From NCBI RefSeq assembly GCF_000347035.1, contig NZ_ANIJ01000014.1, positions 186,001 to 250,000 on the forward strand: a DNA stretch of 64,000 bases, given 5' to 3'. The first letter of the stretch is position 1; the number at the start of each line of letters is the position of its first letter. A program made the translations under genes and the position numbers. This DNA comes from Leptospira sp. B5-022 (GTDB taxonomy: Bacteria; Spirochaetota; Leptospiria; Leptospirales; Leptospiraceae). Of this stretch, positions 59,686-64,000 are shown in pieces. The notes beneath the pieces were generated by a model. That model ran no database searches and was not told the DNA's origin. It saw only the letters and a program-made list of their open reading frames with translations.

Positions 59686-60114
59686 TTAAACACTCTTATG
59701 CGTTTCTATATAGAAATCGGCCGAGATACGTCCGGAACCATACAAAGAAAAGTGTAAAAGTAAAAGTAGAATCATGGATGCATAAGGTAGATTTGATCCA
59801 GGGGATACAAAACCTTCTCTTGCATGAATGAACAAAACTGCCCCGACTAGAACAGGCAATTGTAAAATCGCAGAAAATCTAGTCAGAAGTCCGACCATCA
59901 ACAGCACACCACCGCAAATGTGAGCAATCACAATATAATGAGCGAGCAATGTGGAAGCATAAGGAGCGTTATTCAGTTCCATGAGTCGGATAAGTGCATC
60001 CGTATCCGCAAGGAACGCCAACCCCTTATACACAAGAACCCCGCCTAAATACACGCGGACCATATCGATCCACCAATCCCGATGAGTCTCTAACCAATCA
60101 TGCCATTTTTCCAT
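59686..60114 (-). CDS. DoxX-like membrane protein
   Basis: A 142-residue protein with four hydrophobic segments. The start is the ATG at 60114, preceded by GGAGG; an ATG nine codons earlier has no such site. MVRVYLGGVLVYKGLAFL, HYIVIAHICGGVLLMVGLLTRFSAILQLPVLVGA and LHFSLYGSGRISADFYIE are typical of the DoxX/SURF4 family, a group of small quinone- or redox-linked membrane proteins. The role is unknown. It ends 11 bp after the haem operon terminator hairpin and is convergent with it. Confidence 0.85.
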   Translation of the reverse strand: MEKWHDWLETHRDWWIDMVRVYLGGVLVYKGLAFLADTDALIRLMELNNAPYASTLLAHYIVIAHICGGVLLMVGLLTRFSAILQLPVLVGAVLFIHAREGFVSPGSNLPYASMILLLLLHFSLYGSGRISADFYIETHKSV

Positions 60115-60260
60115 ACGGACCTCCGTCCTGCGATGGAACATTCTATCTTTCTTTTTTTGAAAATCAAGACCTCTTGTAAAAAAGAGATCCTATATAATCG
60201 AACAATCGTTTATTAATATATGTGTAAACTCATCCGAAAGGATTATCGTTTAAAAAAAGC

Positions 60261-60833
60261 CTATTTGCAGAATAACTTTCTATTTTCCAATCTGCATTTT
60301 TTCGTTTTGCCCGCTTTCGTATACTTACCGTTCCCATTACCTTCTTGCGTAAACGATCCGGTAAAAACGGAACCGTCCCGAAACACATAACGTCCTGAGC
60401 CTGATTTTTTATCTTCGGACCAATTACCTTCGTATCTATCTCCGTCAGAATACGCTAAGGTTCCCCAACCTTCTCGCATCTCCCCCACAAATCTACCCGA
60501 GTAAACGTCTTTGGTATCGTAAACATAGATACCTTCCCCGTTCCTACAATTTCCTTTTTTACATCCCGGAGAGCCGCTTGCAAAAGATCTAAGGCTGACT
60601 CCCGGACTCGGTTCCGGTTTCCTTTCGATCGGTTTGCCATCCGCATCTTCATCAAAATATTCTCTGGAAGAAAGATCAGATTCCTGATCCCTATCATCCG
60701 CTTTCTTTTTTGGTTTTAATCTTTCGATCTCCGGGTTGGATTTCGGTTTCGGTTTGGAACAATCGGAAAAGAAGAAGGAACTGGAAAATAGGAATACGGA
60801 TAAGACGGTCGAACTGAAAATCTTTTTGATCAT
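60261..60833 (-). CDS. MORN-repeat lipoprotein
   Basis: A 190-residue lipoprotein (FFFSDC, cysteine about 25). After a charged Lys/Pro/Asp-rich linker come three or four MORN-type units: YSGRFVGEMREGWGTLAY, YEGNWSEDKKSGSGRYVF and FTGSFTQEGNGNGKYTKA. A CKKGNCRNGEG segment adds paired cysteines just before the first repeat, and CRLENRKLFCK adds two more at the C-terminus. MORN units usually bind lipids or other proteins, and the repeat face is probably exposed at the cell surface or in the periplasm. No partner is evident. Confidence 0.87.
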   Translation of the reverse strand: MIKKIFSSTVLSVFLFSSSFFFSDCSKPKPKSNPEIERLKPKKKADDRDQESDLSSREYFDEDADGKPIERKPEPSPGVSLRSFASGSPGCKKGNCRNGEGIYVYDTKDVYSGRFVGEMREGWGTLAYSDGDRYEGNWSEDKKSGSGRYVFRDGSVFTGSFTQEGNGNGKYTKAGKTKKCRLENRKLFCK

Positions 60834-60889
60834 TCTGGATCCCGGATTCCCTACAGAGAGCCCGGGAAGTTCAGAATGTCAATAAAGTT

Positions 60890-62125
60890 CTAAGACTGTT
60901 TTTCCAAAACAAGCAGAGTGATCTCGGAAGGAGCTCCTATTCGCAACGGAGGTCCCCAATATCCAGTTCCCCTGCTCACGTAAAGTTGGGTATCTTCCCA
61001 TTTGCTCAAACCCGCCACGAACTTTTGGAACAGATGAATAAACACATTTCCGGGAAAGTATTGGCCTCCATGAGTATGACCGGAAAGTTGTAGATCGTAA
61101 CCCACCCTTGCCGCCTCAAAAATAGAATTCGGTTGGTGTGCAAGGAGCACCTTATAATGAGCCTCTTCCGTTCCGAGAGAAGCCTGCATAGGATCAGTCT
61201 TATGACCGGGGATGATCGTGTGAGCCTTATAGTCGGTCACACCTGCAACAGCTATCTTAGCACCGTTATGATCAATTAGTTTATTCTGATTTAATAATAC
61301 GTGTATTCCAAGATCTTCCAGTTCCCGGATCCATGCGATCACTCCGGAATAATATTCATGGTTCCCTGTCACAAAGAATGTGCCATATTTGGATTCCAGG
61401 TCTTTCAACGGAGAAACATGATGTTTCAGCATATTTACCGTTCCATCCACCAGATCCCCGGTGATAGCAACCAGATCAGGTTCTAACGAATTTGTCCTAG
61501 AGACAACGCCTTCTAAAAAATTCCCTTTGATCGTAGGTCCGATATGGATATCCGAGAGTTGTGCGATCTTAAATCCATGCAAACCGTCAGGGAGATCCTT
61601 TACCTTGATCTTCACATGTTTAACCCTAGGTGTTTTTTTCGCCTGGTAAAATCCGAAAACGGTTAAACCGCCCGCGATCCCCAAAAGGGTAAACGAAGAG
61701 ATTCTGGCTAAAAATTCCCCTCTTCCGAATTTTTCTCCCGCGAACAATACCTCGGTCCGAGTAGATGCGACGGAAATACTACCCGATTGCAGAAGATCCG
61801 AAAGATAAATAACACCTTTCCAAACCAAGTTTCCCAGGTCCCTAAAAACCACAAAAGATACAAGGATGGTCGCAAACCCCAAAGTAGTGAAAGCGGAATA
61901 CGCCCAGAACTTCTGTAATCGGGTTTCCTTATAAAAGATACTTAAAAGATAAGCGCTAGGGGTGAGAAGGACCAGAAAAACCACTCCGATCCAGAGCAAA
62001 ACCGTTTCAAAACTTTCGAGTTCGAAAGGTTCGATTAAACGACTGGTCGCATAAGAATAACCTATTAAAAGAATTACGGTAAAAACGCTGAGAAAAATCA
62101 ATAACCTTTGCAAATCGAACTCCAT
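60890..62125 (-). CDS. Metallophosphoesterase, membrane-anchored (YkuE-like)
   Basis: A 411-residue protein. Several hydrophobic segments occupy about residues 8-165, then a calcineurin-like phosphoesterase domain. SDIHIGP, TGDLVDG, GNHEYYSG, LLAHQPN and SGHTHGGQ supply all the metal-binding and catalytic residues. YkuE-type enzymes have been linked to phospholipid or UDP-sugar hydrolysis; the substrate here is unknown. It is divergent from the GAF/PP2C gene across about 130 bp and precedes the MORN lipoprotein on the same strand. Confidence 0.92.
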   Translation of the reverse strand: MEFDLQRLLIFLSVFTVILLIGYSYATSRLIEPFELESFETVLLWIGVVFLVLLTPSAYLLSIFYKETRLQKFWAYSAFTTLGFATILVSFVVFRDLGNLVWKGVIYLSDLLQSGSISVASTRTEVLFAGEKFGRGEFLARISSFTLLGIAGGLTVFGFYQAKKTPRVKHVKIKVKDLPDGLHGFKIAQLSDIHIGPTIKGNFLEGVVSRTNSLEPDLVAITGDLVDGTVNMLKHHVSPLKDLESKYGTFFVTGNHEYYSGVIAWIRELEDLGIHVLLNQNKLIDHNGAKIAVAGVTDYKAHTIIPGHKTDPMQASLGTEEAHYKVLLAHQPNSIFEAARVGYDLQLSGHTHGGQYFPGNVFIHLFQKFVAGLSKWEDTQLYVSRGTGYWGPPLRIGAPSEITLLVLEKQS

Positions 62126-62258
62126 CCATCGGACTAATATATCCGACCGAAAAAAGGAGTAAGAGTTCCTCTAAAAACCGCCTTTCTCACATTTTGTTCC
62201 TACAGAAAACGACAATCCGTTGACTTACTCGCCGATACGTGAGAGTCTTGCCCCATCT

Positions 62259-64000
62259 ATGTCCACCATTGACTCGGAAGCCAGAAAATACAAAAGTCTA
62301 CTGAACACGAGTACGATCCTAAACGCAAATTTAGACCTATACCAACTTCTACCATTGATCATGTTGTATTCCAAAGATCTGCTGGAAGCGGAAGCAAGCT
62401 CCCTTTTTCTTTTGGAGGAGAAAGACGGATTTTTATACTGTGAAGTTGCCTTGGGTGAAAAAGGTGAAATTATCCAAAAATATGCAAGACTGGAACCCGG
62501 ACAGGGAATCGCAGGCTGGGTAGCCAAAGAAAAAAAGGCAATCGTCCTGGAAGATGCATATACGGACCCCAGATTCAATCCCGCCTTGGACCAAAAAACA
62601 GGATTTAGGACCAGATCACTTGCATGCGTCCCTCTATTCGTCCAGGATAAGGTGATCGGAACTCTGGAAATACTGAACAAATCCGACAACAGAAGTTTCG
62701 AAACTTCGGATATAGAGGTGCTCAATTCCCTTTCCGAGATGGCTGCAATCGCAATCAAAAATGCACAGGCTCATGAAACTCTGAAAAAGAGAGTATTGGA
62801 ACTGCGATTACTTTACGAATTTGAAAAGTTAACCGTCGCGGAAAAGAGTATCAATGAATTAGGAAATTGGCTCTTAGACAAGGTGCTGGAATTTTTAGAA
62901 GCAAAAGCAGGTACCATTTACATAGCGGATCCAACGTTAGAAGTACTTCGTGTGCTGGCTGCCAGAGGAATCCCGGAAGAAGCGATCCACAATATACAGG
63001 TTCCATACGGAGAAGGGATTTCAGGGTGGGTTGCGAATGAAAAACAAAGTTTGCTGATCCAAAATCTGGATGAAGATCCAAGATACGATAAAAGTGCTAA
63101 ATACAAATTCGAAGCGAATTCACTTATCTCCGCCCCGCTATTATTCAGAGGGGAACTACTAGGAGTCATTAGCGTAAACAATAAATATTCAGGATTTGCA
63201 TTCACGCATGCGGATCTAGAAATGCTGGGTGCGATCGCAAATAGGCTAAGTGTCACCATTAAAAATGCAAACCTATTCCATAAAGTTCTGGATACCGACA
63301 GAGAATTAAAACGGGCCAGAGAAGTGATGCACAAGATACTTCCTTCCAGCCTTCCTTATATTGGAGGCCTGGAATTCGGAGTGCAACATATTCCGTACGA
63401 TAATGTCGGCGGAGATTTTTATAATATTCTAAAATTAGACGAGAATCGTAGTGCGGTTCTGATCGCGGACGTTTCCGGTCACGGCCTTTCCGCTTCCGTC
63501 GTTGCCACAGTCATTCATACGATCGTAAGCACCTTCGACTCGGAGACATTAGGAAGCCCTTCCAAATTTTTCACGGCGCTTAACTATGCATTGTATAATA
63601 AATTAGCGGGGAATTTTCTCACCGCATTTTATGGAATCATCCATACAGGTACAAATACTTTATCCTATACTAATGCAGGCCATAATCCTCCTATCTTGTA
63701 CAGAAAATCGGAAGGAAATTCCTTACATCTGGAAACCAAAGGAAAGTTAGTAGGAGTGATCCCGGACCTATTCTTTGAAGAATATGTAACTTCTTTCCAG
63801 CCACAAGACAGATTGGTATTATATACGGATGGACTTACTGAACATTCCAACTCGGAGAGAACAAGAAGATATAGCGAAGATTTGCTAACCTTGGCGGTCC
63901 GAAACCATTCTCAGGCCCATTCTGCGGAAGCTGCGGAAAGTTTGATTAAAGAGTGCAGGACCTATTGTCATAGATCCGATTTCGAAGACGATGTTACTCT
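62259..64000 (+). CDS. Dual-GAF PP2C (SpoIIE/RsbU-type) phosphatase, 3' end missing
   Basis: The frame is open to the window end (580 residues seen). It has two GAF domains (about 20-165 and 185-335), each with the characteristic GQGIAGWVAKEKKAIVLED or GEGISGWVANEKQSLLIQN segment, and a coiled linker. A PP2C domain follows from about 355 with DNVGGDFYNILK, VLIADVSGHGLSASVVATV and YTNAGHNPP, the metal-binding aspartates intact. YTDGLTEHSN lies near the cut end. The start at 62259 is the first ATG; a TTG at 62220 is possible. It probably dephosphorylates a STAS partner in response to a small ligand. Confidence 0.93.
   Translation, partial: MSTIDSEARKYKSLLNTSTILNANLDLYQLLPLIMLYSKDLLEAEASSLFLLEEKDGFLYCEVALGEKGEIIQKYARLEPGQGIAGWVAKEKKAIVLEDAYTDPRFNPALDQKTGFRTRSLACVPLFVQDKVIGTLEILNKSDNRSFETSDIEVLNSLSEMAAIAIKNAQAHETLKKRVLELRLLYEFEKLTVAEKSINELGNWLLDKVLEFLEAKAGTIYIADPTLEVLRVLAARGIPEEAIHNIQVPYGEGISGWVANEKQSLLIQNLDEDPRYDKSAKYKFEANSLISAPLLFRGELLGVISVNNKYSGFAFTHADLEMLGAIANRLSVTIKNANLFHKVLDTDRELKRAREVMHKILPSSLPYIGGLEFGVQHIPYDNVGGDFYNILKLDENRSAVLIADVSGHGLSASVVATVIHTIVSTFDSETLGSPSKFFTALNYALYNKLAGNFLTAFYGIIHTGTNTLSYTNAGHNPPILYRKSEGNSLHLETKGKLVGVIPDLFFEEYVTSFQPQDRLVLYTDGLTEHSNSERTRRYSEDLLTLAVRNHSQAHSAEAAESLIKECRTYCHRSDFEDDVT

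Noticed and set aside
62225..63334. Minus-strand genes over the end of the window
   Set aside because: They are antisense to a clear dual-GAF PP2C phosphatase frame running off the 3' edge.

Overview
This window is a chromosome segment of a Leptospira-like spirochaete. The signs are diderm spirochaete lipoproteins with loose lipoboxes, a menaquinone gene of the futalosine route (mqnA), a meso-diaminopimelate-type MurE, paired transmembrane chemoreceptors, several GAF/PP2C-type phosphatases and STAS proteins, and spirochaete-style gene order. Base composition looks moderate rather than very AT-rich (an impression, not counted). That would fit a saprophytic or intermediate Leptospira better than the AT-rich pathogens, but this is inference. 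Both ends are cut: an amidase lacks its 5' end and a GAF/PP2C phosphatase lacks its 3' end. No tRNA, rRNA, insertion sequence, prophage or CRISPR array was recognised.

Layout. 0-11 kb: amidase end, flavin reductase, the purL / LRR-lipoprotein / ileS operon, a lipoprotein, a STAS protein, a large protein of unknown function and a nitrilase-fold protein that seems to lack its catalytic residues. 11-18 kb: a DUF485/ActP symporter pair, then a tight minus-strand operon (Gfo/Idh oxidoreductase, UbiB/AarF kinase, lspA, cyclic-nucleotide-binding protein, AI-2E family permease). 18-21 kb: murF, purE, purK. 21-28 kb: a minus-strand glycan cluster (flippase-like membrane protein, polysaccharide pyruvyl transferase, three GT4-like and one GT2 glycosyltransferase). 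28-36 kb: a compact division/cell-wall cluster transcribed rsmH, ftsL-like, murE, mraY, ftsW, murG, murC. 36-42 kb: two tandem chemoreceptor genes facing a STAS-cheR-rhodanese operon. 42-51 kb: mqnA, a hairpin-bearing 50-bp tandem repeat, a lipoprotein, amtB, a GAF-PP2C-TPR protein, an alpha/beta hydrolase, a glycerol-kinase-like enzyme and a host-attachment family protein.

51.6-59.7 kb is the most distinctive part: a complete haem-uptake operon. It encodes an unknown lipoprotein, a HmuY-like haem-binding lipoprotein, a TonB-dependent receptor, the HmuT/U/V ABC importer and a HemS/HmuS haem-handling protein. Many of the genes overlap. Upstream lie a near-perfect 7-1-7 Fur-like box and a second related inverted repeat. 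The same intergenic region carries an orphan intrinsic terminator on the opposite strand, which could mark an unannotated small RNA. 59.7-64 kb: DoxX-like protein, MORN-repeat lipoprotein, metallophosphoesterase and the truncated phosphatase.

Points worth a second look: the Fur-boxed haem operon with its unknown first lipoprotein; the orphan terminator; the hairpin tandem repeats and adjacent palindromic element after mqnA; a possible H-type pseudoknot in the chemoreceptor leader; the nitrilase-like pseudoenzyme; and the reduced cell-wall cluster.
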